Below, piece by piece: positions 24,880 through 39,600 of a stretch of DNA of 64,000 nucleotides. Both the position numbers and the translations under genes were made by a program. The first letter of the stretch is position 1. Each line of letters begins with the position of its first letter. The notes under the pieces are model-generated. The model searched no databases. It saw only the letters and a program-made list of their open reading frames with translations, and was not told the DNA's origin. Source of the stretch: Abelmoschus esculentus (Eukaryota; Streptophyta; Magnoliopsida; Malvales; Malvaceae); NCBI GenBank assembly GCA_035048815.1, contig JAUCBN010000046.1, forward strand, positions 13,060,999 to 13,124,998, given 5' to 3'.

Positions 24880-27366
24880 TAAAAAACGGGTTTAAATTAT
24901 TTTTCGGTTGTATTTTTAGTCTTATTTTGTCTTGATTAATCTTAGTTGATTAGAGTGGCATACAAGGATAAATTTATAATGAGTCAAAATTGAAAAATAT
25001 TAAAATAATTTTTATCATGATTAATCTTGGTTTTGAGTCGCATATATTATATATAATAATATATTAATAATAATTAAAAATTATATTTAATTTTGATTCA
25101 TTATAACTTTAAATTTATTATTAATAAAAATATAAAAAAATATATTTTAAATTTTTTAATAAGTAATTTAAAAATATTTTTTATAAAATTAAATAAATAA
25201 AAATATCTAAAATAATTATGATAAAAAATTTAAAAAAAATAAAAATCAATATTAAATATATTAAATGTACAGATAAAAGTATTATCTTATCATTCTATCG
25301 TATAATGTCCGGTTGGTGGTCCATATCATCAGCTCTTTTTTAATTTACTTTTATTTGATTTATTTTTTTCCAAATTATCCCGACATGGAATAATAAAACT
25401 AAAAAATATGGATTATTATATACACTAAATATTCAATAATTAAGATTTTATTATCGTATTATGTGTTGTATTTTAATAATTCTAACATATAAATCTTAAA
25501 TTATAAAATTATAAAAAATAAATAAACTTAACGAGTATCGATGAATAATATTAACGATGAATATCAATAAATATTTTTAATTTATAAAAATTAAAAAGCT
25601 AAATGATAAGGAGACATATGCCCATTCTGTGTTTTTTTTATTATTTTATTTATTTCATATTTCCTCTTGAAAACTAAAACATGGATATGCACAAGCAAAA
25701 ATAATTTGTAAAATTTATAAAATTTATAAATTATAAGTTATTAATTTATAAAATTTGCTTATAAATAATTTCATAAAAAGTTTGTATCAACGTAAGGCAT
25801 TATAAATACGATTATGATATAATTATATAATGAACTCAATAATGAACAAATTATAAACTATAAAAGTTTTTAAAGAATAAAAAAAAATAACTAACAAACC
25901 ATAAGTACATATTAATTATGTTAATGTATTCATATTCTTTTAACTGTTTTGATAAAATATACTTTTATTTACGTATACCCAAACTTAAATATTTTAAGAT
26001 AAATATTATTTTTTATCGTAATCACTAGTCATGTTTATTAATTATCACAAACGTAACGAATAACATGCCATCAAAACCAAAAATTCATGGATAATAACAT
26101 TCTCTTACGGGAAGATTTCGGAAATAATCCAATTAAAATTAAATTTTAGAATATAAATTTTTTTATATTTTAAATTTTAGATTAATTTTCTACAGTACAC
26201 GTAGTAGAACGTCATGTGCATGTGATGTTGTTTTATAAATTTTGAAGAAAAAAAAACTATTTATTAAAAAAACAGAGAATACTACTTACATATAGATGAC
26301 GTTTTTCTCCCAAATCGTCATAGACTAAGTCACCTACCATTCCTAGTAGGTCTAAAGTTGATCTCAATGATTAAAGGAGTGGTTATTTTTAGAGGTTACA
26401 TGTTCGAGTATCAATAATATCAGTACAGTATTTAAACGATCAATATTCAATGATTGAGAGCTTATTTTAAAATAAATATTACTATAACCACTATAGCTGA
26501 TGAAAAAAAAAAGTTCATCTCATCCACTAGTCAAAAGAAATGCCATGTCCATTAAGTAATGGTGTGAAAATAGACTCCTCATATTACATGGGTTTTGGAG
26601 TTAGGTAGGATGGTGGTTTTGAATATGCCACACAAGTATTTTAAATTATTTAGATTCGATTAAAGTTATTTTTTTTAAAAAAATAAGATATTCATTATTA
26701 ATAGCGGTGATAAAAGAAAATTTATCTTAGTTCATGGTTTGTCTTATAAATTGAGATAAAACTTTTGATTTTATGATTAAAGGTGAAAGATAAAATAAAA
26801 TTGTAATTATATAATTGAATCTAAACTGATTCAATTTTACACAATAAAAATTAAATTTAATCCTTTAAAATATTAATCTTCTAATTAAATCGAATCATAT
26901 CAAATCATCCCCCAATGGAAGCAACAATCTAAGTTTAGAAAGATTATGAAAAGGGGACTAAATATACTATTTTTTTCATCTCAATTGCATGACATTTTCT
27001 TCTTTAATTTTTATTTTTATTTTTTTTATTTTCTCAATTAAAATATTAGCTAATTATTCAAATAATACAGAAATTTTTAAGTTTTATACGATTTCAACGA
27101 ATAATAACTTTAAATATTCTACTGTCATAATTTAAATCGATTAGCATTTTATTTAACATGCCAGAAATTTGTCCGTGCGAACAATCAGGCAGTAGCAAAA
27201 GACTAATACTAAAAGGATAATAAGACACAACACATACCACAATTTAAATGGCAAACCAGAAAACAAAGGCAATAAACCGGACCAACGAAGAAGATTGAGA
27301 GAGGAGGTTATTAATCTGCAGGATGATTTTCATTGTCATCTTTAACAGGTTCCGATTTTCAACTCT
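24880..27366. other. Intergenic region between BBX and glutamine synthetase
   Basis: No gene seen. It holds a worn Stowaway-like core (25060-25270), SINE copy 6 (26348-26512) and AT-rich DNA. The last 100 bases or so should contain the GS 3' UTR. Confidence 0.5.
26348..26512 (+). mobile_element. tRNA-derived SINE, copy 6
   Basis: Plus-strand, more diverged copy: ATGTTCGAGTATC in the B-box place, GATCAATATTCAATGATTGA in the body and a final run of A. It lacks a clear duplication. Confidence 0.72.
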
Positions 27367-30300
27367 TCAAGGCTTGCAGAGGATGGTGGTCTCGGCGATC
27401 ATCGATGTCACGACGTACGGATCCATGTTCGAGGCTGGCCTTCGGTCTTCAAAGTAGCCTGGAAATAACATCAAAATGAGTGTTGGATTCAAGGAATTTC
27501 AGAAATTGTGTAACCGCACGTCGGACACATAGTTTGGATATTGCAGAGTGATTACCTTTTCCGTCCTTTTCGGTGTCACGGCCGACACGAATGGAAGCTC
27601 CCCTGTTTGCAACACCCTGGGGTTTGGACATTGCAGGTGAAACAGTAACAAGAAATGAGAATTCAATGTTGTTGAAAAATAGGGTGATGAGGGCATAATA
27701 TTGTGCTAACTTAACTTACCCATGAGAATGTATTGATATCTGCAGTCTCGTGACGACCAGTTAGGCGCCTCTCGTTACCCTCACCGTAGGCAGATATATG
27801 CTCCTTGTGACGCAGACCCAACTTCTCGATCGCCTTCTTGATAACCTCGATGCCACCGTCATTCCTCATGGACTTGGTACTGAGACAATAGTTTTATTTA
27901 AACTGATTTAACTCTGTCCATACAAAAAGACATACACTTGATAAAAATGAAATGCACATAGATTTTGTCATCTACCTGTAGTTAGTATGAGCACCAGCAC
28001 CGTTCCAGTCGCCCGGGATGGGTTTGGGGTCGAAAGAAAGAACCACACCGGCGATTTCAGTGATTCGCTGTTTACACATTATAGTTCAAACTTCAATCCC
28101 TAAGAGACAGATCCTTTAATGAAATACACTGCAATGCAAATGTATGTATCATACCTCGAGGATGTATCGAGCAATCCATATTTGATCGCCCGACGCTATT
28201 CCAACGGATGGGCCAACTTGGAACTCCCACTGTTTACACAACCACAAGACCAGATAAACTGATAAACCATGGATCTTTCATGGAAAACAAAGCTTGATCA
28301 AAATAAAAGACACCGATTAAACGACAAACGGCATACGCACTTGACCAGGCATAACTTCACCATTGATTCCACTGATGTTAACGCCAGCATAAAGGCAAGC
28401 CTTATAGTGGGAATCCACAATGTCCCTTCCAAAGGACTTGTCAGCACCTACACCACAATAGTAGGGGCCCTGTATGGATGATAAAAAAGAGTTACAGCAC
28501 TATATAACATTAGGGGGCTTGTAGTTGATACACTATTAGTGCATATGTCTATTTTTTTATACAATAATGCATTAAAATAAATTCAGGATTTGATTATTAA
28601 ACATGGAATCAATCGAAAGTACAGTTTGACAACAATACCTGTGGTCCGGGAAACCCTCCGACAGGCCATCCAAGAGGCCACTTTGTATCCTTTTGAAGAA
28701 GAGTGTACTCTTGCTCAATGCCATACCTGGTTCCAATACGTTTAAGTTTCAATCAGCCAACAAAAGACATTAAGAAAAAACAATTGAAAACGATAGTGAG
28801 AGAGGAAAAAAGATTCATTATTAGAAAGTCCTTGTTGTTTTAAAGTTTAAGTATATGATGATTTTCCTTAAAAGCAAGTCAAGAAGAAAGCGCTTTCATT
28901 ATTAAATATTTTTATATAAAATTATTAGTCATCAACCCAAAGTGTAGGTGAGTTTGAACCATTGACTTCATAGTTAGCACTGCCAAACCCAACTCAAAGT
29001 TAGGTGAAAGACAGCAGGTGAATATCAAATCAACTAGAAAACTACCTACTAAAACTAATAATATCTATATTATCATAGAATTTTTAAAAATATATTTGAG
29101 TTAGACCTGTTAATTGGAGTGACCATCAATAAAAACCTGTTCATATAGGAAAAGTTTTATGAATATGGTCTTTAAAAAACTATTTTATTTTTATAGATAA
29201 AATAATAATTTTTAAAAATGATTTAAAAAATGATTTTAAACAATAAAATAGATTAAATTGAATAAAAATTAAAATCAATATCAAGAAGTATTGATTTTGA
29301 AGAGCAATTTTATAGAAAATATATTAAACTTCATCAAATCACTGTTCAAAATAGATATGTCTTGATACTGTCTTATTTTATTACTTAAAACTAGACTCTT
29401 TTAAAGTAATCTTTAAATTCACTAATTAAAATACAATATTTTAAAAAATAATATGATAAATATCATATTTTAAAGAAAAAAATAGATAAGATTTATGTAA
29501 ATTTTCTATTCATATCAATACTTGAATATATTTCAAAATTAAAATTTTAATAATAAATCATTTATAGTTCATATAAAACTGAAGTGTCAGCAAGCAAGGG
29601 AATCATTTTAGATACGATGGTGTCTCACGTGATAAATTAACCATACAGAGGAAGAAAAAAATGAAAATTTAAAATCCAGCTAACTTCGGTTATAATAATT
29701 CGGAGTTAGCTTTGTACTTCCCAAAAAGAGCAATGCACATGGCGTTTGATATGTTAGTTGAAATTAATAAAAGAATATAATATTAAGTTTTTAAAATTTT
29801 ACCACAAATGGTTATGTGATCAATAATAAAATGAATTAGTTATAAATTTTCTAAATTTATATAAATAATAAAAATCAAATATTGAAAAGTTTTGACCTAA
29901 TTGGTAAAAAATAATAAGTTTTATATATTTTTAAATAATTAAATAAGAAAAAAATGAATAGAAAATTTACATAAATATTGATGATGGTAAAAGAATTCCT
30001 AAAATATTGATGATGAAAAATTAATTCTTAAAATGTTGCTTGAAGACCGGTTCAAGAGATACAGACTTTAAACAGTAAAAAGTTGAAAACGGTTTCAAGA
30101 GATGCGACTTTAACATCTTCACATGATTTTTAAGCCCTTTACTATTTAAAGTCGGAGAGTAACCCACTCTTTAATATTTTAAAAAATAATTTCTTGAGAA
30201 ATTTTTTTCACATAAATTTTTCATAAGTGAAGTACCGAAATTTAACCAAAGGTAGAACTCCTATTTTAAATATTAAATTGTCTAGTTTTGTCTTTCCAGA

Positions 30301-31706
30301 TTGGCTAAAGCCACCAACCCCCGTACGACAAAGTATCTAAAGCACAAAGGACATCAAACACATCATAATCACCTGTGTGTGAGTTTTCAAAAGCCCATTG
30401 AAATGCGTGGAAATGAAGATATTTTAAATAATGATAAAATAAGGTAAAAATGTAATTATTCAAGAAAATTAATTATTTGAACCACTATATCTTCTTAGAT
30501 CAAACTTAAAAGAAATTAGGGTAATAATAAAGTTTAAAAAAAATATTAAAATAATAAATTTATATAAAAATATTTAGAGAAATTGATAGGAAAAAAATAC
30601 TTTTTAAAATTTAACTATTTAATAAAAAATCATTATATTTTCAGTTTAATCCAATAACTTATCATAGAACTCATGGATGTAATGAAATTAAAAAAATACT
30701 ATTTCTTTAAACTATTATTCTAAATATTTTCAAAAAATTATTACCTTAATATTTTTTAAACCTCATTATTAACCTAATCCTCCCTCAAACTTAGGGTTTT
30801 TATTTTCTACCCATTATATTAGAACATAAAAAATGTAAAATCCAAAAGGTTAAAACTTAAAAAGGGAAGAAAAATAATTACCATGGCTCCTCAGCGACAA
30901 CATCAGGGTGGCTAAAGATCTTAGCCGCATTAAACCTCTTGTTTGTGGGAATAGGGTCACCGGCTGGAGTGTAGGCGTCGCACATCACCTAATAATAATA
31001 TTAATAATATTGTTATCAACGCGCAAAAGACGCAATTACCCCTCTTGATTTCAGATTTAGACCAGGATTGTAATTAATTAACTAAATGATTAAAGCAAAA
31101 ACCTAGAATCATGGAGTGGAAGCAGTAACGTATAAGGAATCGGATTTACCAAGATGTTGTTTCCTTTCCTGAATGGATCCTTGAATATAGCTTGAGGGCT
31201 GATTCAGTCAAAAGTAAACGCAGAATTTAATCTCAATAAAATAAAAACAAATCTAGAATATACTCGTCAATTTTCCCCTCTAAAAAATCATGATCTAAAT
31301 CGAAAAGAAAAAAACTTACTATAGAATGACCTCACTGTCATCTCCAGGAGCTTGATTAGTGCTGGAACCATCGTAATTCCATTTGGGAAGTTTTGAAGGG
31401 TCCGACACCGGTCCGGGCAAAGTCTACATAAAAATAGCGAATAATTTCGTTTTAATAAAAAAAAGTGTAATAATAATCAATAAATGAAAGTTTGAAAAAA
31501 AAGAAGTTAATCGCGTACTCTCGCTTTGCTTCTCAGATCCATTCCAGATCCGCCGATCCTGAAACAAAAACCGACGAATCAATTAGTTCGAGATCGTATC
31601 GTCGAAGAATAAGATAGAAATAGAGAGTTGACCATATGTATTCGGCTATGATTTTCTCGGTGGTGTCGCTGAGATCGAGGTTGATGAGATCATTGAGGAG
31701 CGACAT
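27367..31706 (-). CDS. GLN1: Cytosolic glutamine synthetase (GS1)
   Basis: Joins glutamate and ammonia to glutamine at the cost of ATP. Exons (minus strand, 5' to 3'): 31633-31706, 31519-31558, 31320-31423, 31150-31198, 30882-30988, 28639-28726, 28341-28469, 28155-28229, 27976-28067, 27720-27879, 27556-27616, 27367-27458. They encode 356 residues, the standard GS1 length. Every junction is GT-AG and in frame. The N-terminal beta-grasp domain holds the D56-containing loop (NYDGSSTNQAPG). The catalytic domain has YGIEQEY (metal Glu), GAGAHTNYS (metal His) and RRLTGRHET. There is no plastid transit peptide, and the protein starts MSLLNDLINL and ends ILCKP, as cytosolic isoforms do. Intron 5 is unusually long (2155 bp) and AT-rich. 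Which GLN1 paralogue it is cannot be told. Confidence 0.97.
28727..30881 (-). other. Long intron 5 of GS1
   Basis: 2155 bp against 74-168 bp for most of the other introns. AT-rich, with short A/T runs and a small inverted pair (GCTAACTTCGG / CGGAGTTAGC) near 29690. A segment near 28930-29000 resembles a B-box-like GTTTGAACCATTG but no full SINE could be traced. Confidence 0.7.
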
Positions 31707-31790
31707 GGCTTCTGCTTGCGATTGGCTGATCAGTGAAGAACAGAGAAAATAAGAAGGAAAGTTGTGAGAACAAAGGATGTGTTTGGTTGG

Positions 31791-31801
31791 GACTTAAATA
31801 G
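31791..31801 (-). promoter_or_regulatory. TATA-like element of GS1
   Basis: GCTATTTAAGTC on the minus strand, about 85 bp upstream of the start codon, followed by a short leader. Confidence 0.5.
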
Positions 31802-34800
31802 CCGAGAAAATAAATGAAAAAGAAAGTTTCCAAAAGTCGTGGGAAAATTTTCTAAGCAAGGAATTGAAAGAATCAAGGAGACAACCGGTGCAAGTTGTGC
31901 CACCAAGAGACCATTACCTAATAATTTGAGGTTTAAAATATATTTAGAAGTTTAATAACTCTAATATTATAATTATTATATTAATTTCTTTATTTTTTAT
32001 TTATTTTTATTATTATTTTATTAAATCAATGATATCATTAAATCGTTTTAAACACTTTCATTAATAATGTTGATACCTTAACAATTTTTTAATGTTTATT
32101 GTATAGGTTTAATTCTATTTTAATTCCTTAATTTAAAAAAAACATGTTAGAGTTTATTTAAATAATTTTTATTTATATAAGTGTTTAAAATTTTATTTTT
32201 TGTTAAAATATTACTTTATAAATATATTATACTAAAATAATTACTTTTAATAATTCTTTTATATTACTTTATAAATATATTATACTTTATATAAAATAGT
32301 GCCTTTCGTGTAATAATTGACTTCAGCTTTTTCCATGCTTTCAAATAAAAAAAAATCTTTTTCCACGCTTTCAATTAAAAAAAATTCCATGTTTTCTTAA
32401 CTAGCTTTTTTTATTTAATTTTTAACACTATAATATTAAAATACTTTTTTAATATTTAATTAAATAATTATTTTAATTCATATTTTTAAAATTAGATTAA
32501 CCTCTAATATTTTATAATAATTAAAATAATTTTTTAAATAAAAATTATTAATCAATTAACGGTTAATGTCTTAAAATACGATGATAAACATAAATAATTT
32601 TATAAAATTATATAAAATATAAAAATATTTTTTAATATATTATTTTATTAAATCATTAAAATATTAATTGTTGAATAATTTATATATATAAAAATATAAT
32701 TTAGCCTAAATAAAACGTTAATAATTAAAATCAACGATAAAACTATCTCAAGGCCGAGGAAATGTGACCCACCAAATTTTTTATATTAAATACACAATAA
32801 AAATTTTGCCTATTTAAATTTCTAATTTTTTTATTTATTTGAATTTTATCTTTTTATTTTATAGTTAATTATATTTTATTTTTTAACTTTATTTTTTTAT
32901 TTTAATTACTTTAAAATATTTAAAAAATATTAACCGATTATTTAATCAACTAAGACATTTTTGGCATTATATATTTTTTTCAACTGAAACTTCCATTCCA
33001 CCAAGATTGATAATGAAATTAGAAGGAAAAAAATGTCCTTAAACAAGACAAGAGCCAGAAGACCAACTGTAATTCCAAACAATGTAGCTTGGAAAATTGT
33101 TTTTTTTTTTCGAAGTCAACTACAGGATATTTGACCATAACGAACGATTAGATCCGATCATCTGTAGAAATCGTTTGTTCTTTTTTAGTATTTTTATTTT
33201 TATTTTAATATTAAAAATTTAAATTTGTATTTAATATTAAGATTTATGTTCAAAGATTGATTCATAATTGAATTACGAGAGACAAACTGATTAATTTTGA
33301 AACTAATAGAGTCTAAAAAGTAAATAAATCATAAAATTAAGAGATTTAAGTTTAATTTTGTAAATTTTAAAATTGAAAGGCCTCACGAAGTGATTAAAAC
33401 AGAAAAATGAGGGGTTTAATTTTATTAATTTCAGATTTTAAGGTCCTACAAATAATAAATTTGGGAGGGGTAAAGAAGGGATTAAGTCTCAAATATATTG
33501 ATTTTAAAGTTATTAGGATCCAAAATATAATTAAACCGTAAAATTTTGAAAGCAATTTCTCTCTCACCATTTTATATAGACCCATCCAAAATATAATTAA
33601 CTTATCTTCAAACAATAATCTAAAAAACGTTTTATTTGAAATTTAAGTTGTTTTGAAAGATGGTTTTTAGATTATTGTTTGAAGACGGATGAATTACAAT
33701 TTGACTTTAAACAATGCCGATTTTTTTACTATTATTTTTGGGTAAAATATTATTCAAATTCATATTGTAATCCATCCGTTTTCTGATTTGAACAATGATA
33801 TGCAATATTATTAAAAATAATTCGAAGGAAACCGTATTTTTGTAAATAAAAAAATTAAAAACGATATTATGGTAATTCCACCTCGTTTCTTGCTCTTTTC
33901 TTTGGGGATAAACACATCTAATTAGAGATGGGTTGGGGTCGGATCAAGTCGATTTTTTGGCTTAGTCGAACTTGCACGATAATAAATACCTTAAATTCGA
34001 TTTCAGTTCAACCTGACTTATATAAAAAATAATTTTAAGGAATTTAATTATAAAATATTATAATTTTAAGGATTAAATTATAAATAAAAATTGAATTTTA
34101 AGGACCTAGTTATAAAAAATATAAAGAGATGAGTATTATTATAAATACACATAAAATTTTTAAGGGAAATTTACGTATTTAGTCTTGGTTTGGATCAAAT
34201 ATTTTATACCCTAAAATCGAACCCGATCTGACTCAACTTTTCTTTCAATAAACACTCAACTCGAACATGATTTTTTTATTAAAAATTCAATATGATCGAA
34301 TTGAACTGGATCGGATAAAATATTCGTCCCTACTTTTAATCGATTTTATGACAATCAAATACTTATCGTAGAACTTTCTAATGTAGGAGCGACGAAGCTA
34401 AAATTAAATATATTGAATGTCAATTGATTTTTAATAGGAAACATATTTGACTATTATTGTACATTTTAGTTTATATGAGTACATTTATTTTAGGGATCGA
34501 GAGTTTAATTTATGATCCATAGTTTAGACGTTTAGGTTCTAATATTTTGAATTTAGGACGTAAAAATTTATGATTATGTATTTAAATTTTAGGTTTTAAA
34601 GGTTAATTAGACATATTTATAAAAAAATTATATATATATATATTATTATATTTGAATTATAGTGAGTAAAAAATTAATGTAACTCTTTTTAAGAGTATGT
34701 AATCATTTTTAAGCATTAACATGTGTTATGACTTTTCTAAGAGTTTATAAAGGATCAAGAATTTAGGGATTAGAAGTAATGTAAAAAATTAATTCAATCT

Positions 34801-36120
34801 GAAATTTTAATTGAAACTTATTTGAGTCGGAATTTAGTTTGACTTGAAGAAACAATGATTCGGAATTGATCTATAATTAATTGTTATTAACCTAAACTCA
34901 TTGAATTCGACATGCATCCGACCGAGAATGATCTAAACCCAAATTAAACCTATTACTATGAATCCTAAACCTGACTTACACCCGATTGAAATGAACATGA
35001 ACCAGAGACTAACTTGATAGATAATCGATATTACCCGATTGAATCAACCTGAGATTCGGTGTTACCTACATGTTTTAGTTTTTTTTTCCCAAAAATATGA
35101 TCATTCTCATTTTAATTCTTAAAATATTATATTTGTTATACTATTTTAAAAATTGGATTCAATTGAATTTAACTATGAATAATGTTTTTCTAAAAAAAAC
35201 TCAAAATATTTAAAGTCAAAATCTCTTAAACTAGCCTTTAGGGATATTTTTATAATTTATTATTTAAAATTAGATTTAACTAAATTCGATTTCGGAGTAT
35301 TATATTAATATCACTAGTTTAAAAAATAAAATAGGAAGGACCATACTTGAAAAAAAAACTTTATCACAATATGTATGGAATTTCTCCAAGAATCTATATA
35401 TAATCAATTTCAATAAATTTAAACTATTAAATATTAAAAAATAAAAATTATTAATTTTTTAAATTAATTTAAAGTGTTAAATAATTTTTTTGTTATATAT
35501 ACGTATACAATCAATTAAAAATATAAAAAAAAATATTGGATTTAGATATTCTTTAACACTACTAAACTTAAAATTTTATTAAATTAATCAATGCTTAACA
35601 ATAAATTAATATACCTTCTAGTTGGATTTTGTTAAACTAATCACGTCATGGATGATCCCTAACTACTAAAAATTAACCGATTTTATTCATTAGTAACTAT
35701 TTGAGGTTTATTTTTATTAGTATTAGTCTTTAATTTTTAACTAAATTATTCCTTATTATTTTATATTTTATTTTAATATTTTTAATAAATAATTTTATTT
35801 ATTATTATAACACCATAAATTCAGATGTTATATTTGGGCAATCTAAACCACTTCAATATTTTTTATAAACTAATTTAATAAAAATCATAAATTTAAACCA
35901 TAACATTTCTCAAAATATCATAATTCAATGTTATTTATAACATATAATATAATTAATACAGGTCTAAAAACTGTATTTATATAATCATTTTTTTTTAATT
36001 TAACTTAAATTTTATAAAATTCGAATCAATTTATATGGTGCCTCGGTCCAGTCGAGTTCAATTAAAAAAAAAATTATTTTATTTTTATTTCCATTTTGTT
36101 TCACCAATCAAAGGGAATTA
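31802..36120. other. Intergenic region between GS1 and RGP1
   Basis: The two genes are divergently transcribed. No gene is seen between them. Apart from the element at 33923-34332, it is very AT-rich. 34800-35060 has GATTCGG and ACCCGATT motifs like the subterminal parts of the hAT-like elements, but no ends remain. Confidence 0.5.
33923..34332. mobile_element. hAT-like element, same family as 12969
   Basis: TAGAGATGGG faces TTCGTCCCTA. The interior TTAAGGATTAAATTATAAAT is the reverse complement of units in the 12969 element, so it is inserted the other way round. Flanks CATCTAAT and CTTTTAAT match at 6 of 8 bases. Confidence 0.72.
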
Positions 36121-36604
36121 GGGTTTCAAATCTGGCTCGGCTGACCAAAGATTGAGCTTAGATCTCCAATTTTCTCAATTCATTTCATTGTAATTCTATC
36201 AGGTACGTTTGATCCATTCGTTATTGTTCCATATCCAATTTCTTTTCATAGCGATCTAATCTATTTTTCCTGATGGGATCTTCAAAATGGATCTCTCTGT
36301 ATATCACTCATAATTTGTTGTACTACGGAAATTTTCACATTATATTGACGTAATGCTTTTAATTTCTGTTTGGTTCCCGAGAAATTGGAACGAAAAACAA
36401 TTCAATTTATCTTTCTTGAAATTTGCACGCCAAGCACAATTTCTAATTAGTTGCTTTTAGGTCTCAGATTGGTTCTTTCTCTTTGTTATGGAATTCGTGT
36501 GCTTGGCAAAGTAATGTCTAATTTCATATTTACTATGCATTTTGCAGGTTCATTACATTTTTCAAAGAATTTCATAAAAGGTAAATGAGAACAGTTTAGA
36601 GGCA
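36121..36604 (+). promoter_or_regulatory. RGP1 5' UTR with an intron
   Basis: A leader exon ending TTCTATCAG at 36202 is followed by GTACGT. The intron runs 36203-36547 and ends TTTTGCAG; the second leader exon, 36548-36604, precedes the ATG. The intron placement is inferred from the splice signals. Confidence 0.6.
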
Positions 36605-39600
36605 ATGTTACCATCCAGGTTTTCTTTCTTTGGAGGTGGTGCATCAGATAAAGGTAATTCCGAGGAAGGCAAGAAAAAGGGATTGAATCCGATACTGAAA
36701 CTGCAAACAGATAGAGATGTATATAGACCTGGAGATTCTGTTTATGTTACAATTGAGTTCTGCAATCCTCTTACCGGTGACCATTCTAGTAGCCATGTAC
36801 CTTCACTTTTGGTTGAAAGGCTTGGTTTCGAAATCAAAGGGATCGAGAAATTGGACACCCAATGGTTTGCTACCCAAAAAACAGTGTCCGGAACAAAGCA
36901 AAGGAGGGGTTAGTGTATTGCATGTTTGTTGAACTAATTGTATTCATTGTTCATTTAGTTTATCTATTACGTGAAGTTCAATTATAGTTTTTATTGGATG
37001 GTAAAAAGGAGCGTGGAATGTAAGTAAATTTCTGTTTTACATGGTATGTATACATACAAGATTAAACTCAAAGTTCTTATGTTTTGTGAGGGCAATGAAG
37101 TCAGATCAGTATAATGGAGTTTATGTAAACTGCTAACATCTTCCATTTTCTTCTCAACTTTTAGCGTTCATGCAATTTGTTTAGTTGGGCAATTTAGTCT
37201 CTTTTTTTGTTACTTTTTTCTCCTGTGATATCCATAGAACTTAGATTGATACCTGAAAGAAATGAAAAGCATCATATTGTGGCGATGCCCTTCTACACTT
37301 TTTTTTAATCCAAATATTTTGTATATTTATGTTATTCTTCTCGATATCTTTCAGGTGAACATGTTTTTTTGGACTGTTCAACACAATCAATGGTTTCAAA
37401 TCAGATTCTGCCCTTTGGCTCTGCAAAAACTTGTTAGTCTATCTCCAGCCTTTGATATATATAACTGATGATTGTTTCTGTATACTGACCATGCTGTCTT
37501 AATGACCGCATGCCATCATGTTTTTTCATACCCCTATTTGCTCAATGAAAATTGGTGGTTGAAATTACCATCTGGAATAATACTTCATTCTGTTCCTTGA
37601 CTTGTTAGAAAGACGACAATAATTAGAAGGTGAACTTTTTCTAAGATAAAGGAGTGAAAAACAGAAGTAAGAAAGTACAAGTGCCAAGTATATTATCAGT
37701 AAAAGAGATAAATATGCAGCCATGATTTCCTAGATGGAAGCTAAATACATCATTGATAATCGTCAGCATAACTAATTGTGATAGTTTCTGTCCCGTTACG
37801 TTTGTTTTGAATTGAATACTTGTGTTTTTTTGGCTAATAGTATCTTTTGAACCCTTGCTATTGTTAAATGTTGCAGCTTTCCACCATACTATTGTTTAAT
37901 TAGTCTGATAAAAAATCATTTTTGTAACCGATTTTTGACATTAATATGCAGATCTAGTACGGGTTGTGCTTCCTAGCATTATACCACCATCTTACAAGGG
38001 TTCTACCATTCGTTATTTATATTATATAAAGAGTACACTGTCTGTTAGATGGCTGATACACGAAAATGGTCACTCCAGCAAGGATTCAGTAGATCTTACT
38101 GAAGTGGTTGGTTTTACTTAATCTTCGTGGTTTTTATTATGGATCCCCAAAATCTTATGTTCCTGTCTTTCATAATTAGACATGTTTGACTTGCAATTAG
38201 GGACAGTGCTCCTGAAAATAGGAATTCTGTTACATTTCAGGCTTTTATGCTTGTTACATCATTTGTGCACTTGTATGTAACATTGAAGATAATTTACCAT
38301 TATGTCCTGTTATATCTGGCTTATTATTGAATATGTAAACCCTTAACTATGCACAATTGGACATTTTGGCACATCTATGTTTGTGTTTCTTTGCATCTCT
38401 TTTCATGCAGACCCGTCAATCTTGGATTGATTTCCTTTCCTAGTCTAGTTCACCGAACTGCATATACTGTTAAGAGTTGATATTTATAATGTTATGATTT
38501 CTGAATCCCAACAGGAGGCTCGTGTCCCTTTGCAAGTATGGGTAACTCAGAAAGGAAATGGTTTGGTGGTGGGAGATGGTCAAAGTGAGGGTAAGTTACT
38601 ATATTTCAAATTTACAATATTACTACCTCCTCTCTATATCTTTTCTAGTCGTTAAATTTGATGAAATAATTGACTAGTGAGTGGCAACTTTCACTTCTTA
38701 TAAGATGATTATGGTGTTGGTAGTCAAGAATTTTCACCAAGTTTTGGGATATATATGTGATAACTTGAACAATAAAGCAGAAAGACACAATTATGTACGA
38801 CTTATATCTTAAGCATAAGTGGATATGTTTTTATCATTGCTAGAGCCTGATTCTTTATCTAGTTATGCCATGTCATTCCTTTCAAAAAGCCAACTTTGGT
38901 GTTGTAAGCATTTTATTATTGAATTCTATACATTGTGACTTAGTGTGAGTGTTGGATACAAGTGTAGAAAAACATAGGTGTTGCCAGAGAAGAAGAAATT
39001 CTTTGTTTTTCTTACTTCATTTCAATAGAACATAGTACATATTTATATACAAACAATATCTCTATCGTAGGAAACTAGGAAAGAAACTAATCCTAGAAAA
39101 TATAATCCCTTAGAATTAGGGATTGTAATAATAATAAAAGATATTTACAAAATCCCTTAATTGAAAGGATGGAAACAATCCATATCTTTCTGTAATCTTT
39201 CTATAATCCCCACACTCCCCCTCAAGCTGGTGAGTAAATATAGTAAAGTGCTAGATCGGATCTTAGATGATGCTTTTTTTGTGGGGAAAAATTTGCTCCA
39301 TTGATGACCTTCTCTGAGATTTTGCATTCAAATGCAAATAAATCAGTATCTTTGCTGGAAATAGTCTCTTTCACAGCAACTCAAATTTCATGTGTTGTTC
39401 CTTAGAGAAAAATGCTACCCTTTCTCGGGAGTCATTGATTTGAACAATCAGAACAAAAACATGTTCTTGCGCAGCCATTGTTGATAAAATGCAGTTTTTG
39501 TTATTGGTTTCTGCATCTCTTTGCATCCTTCTTGAGATGTCTTCCAGCTTTCCTCTCTCATTTATGGTCTAGGAATAGTTGATGTTATTCAACTTATGGT

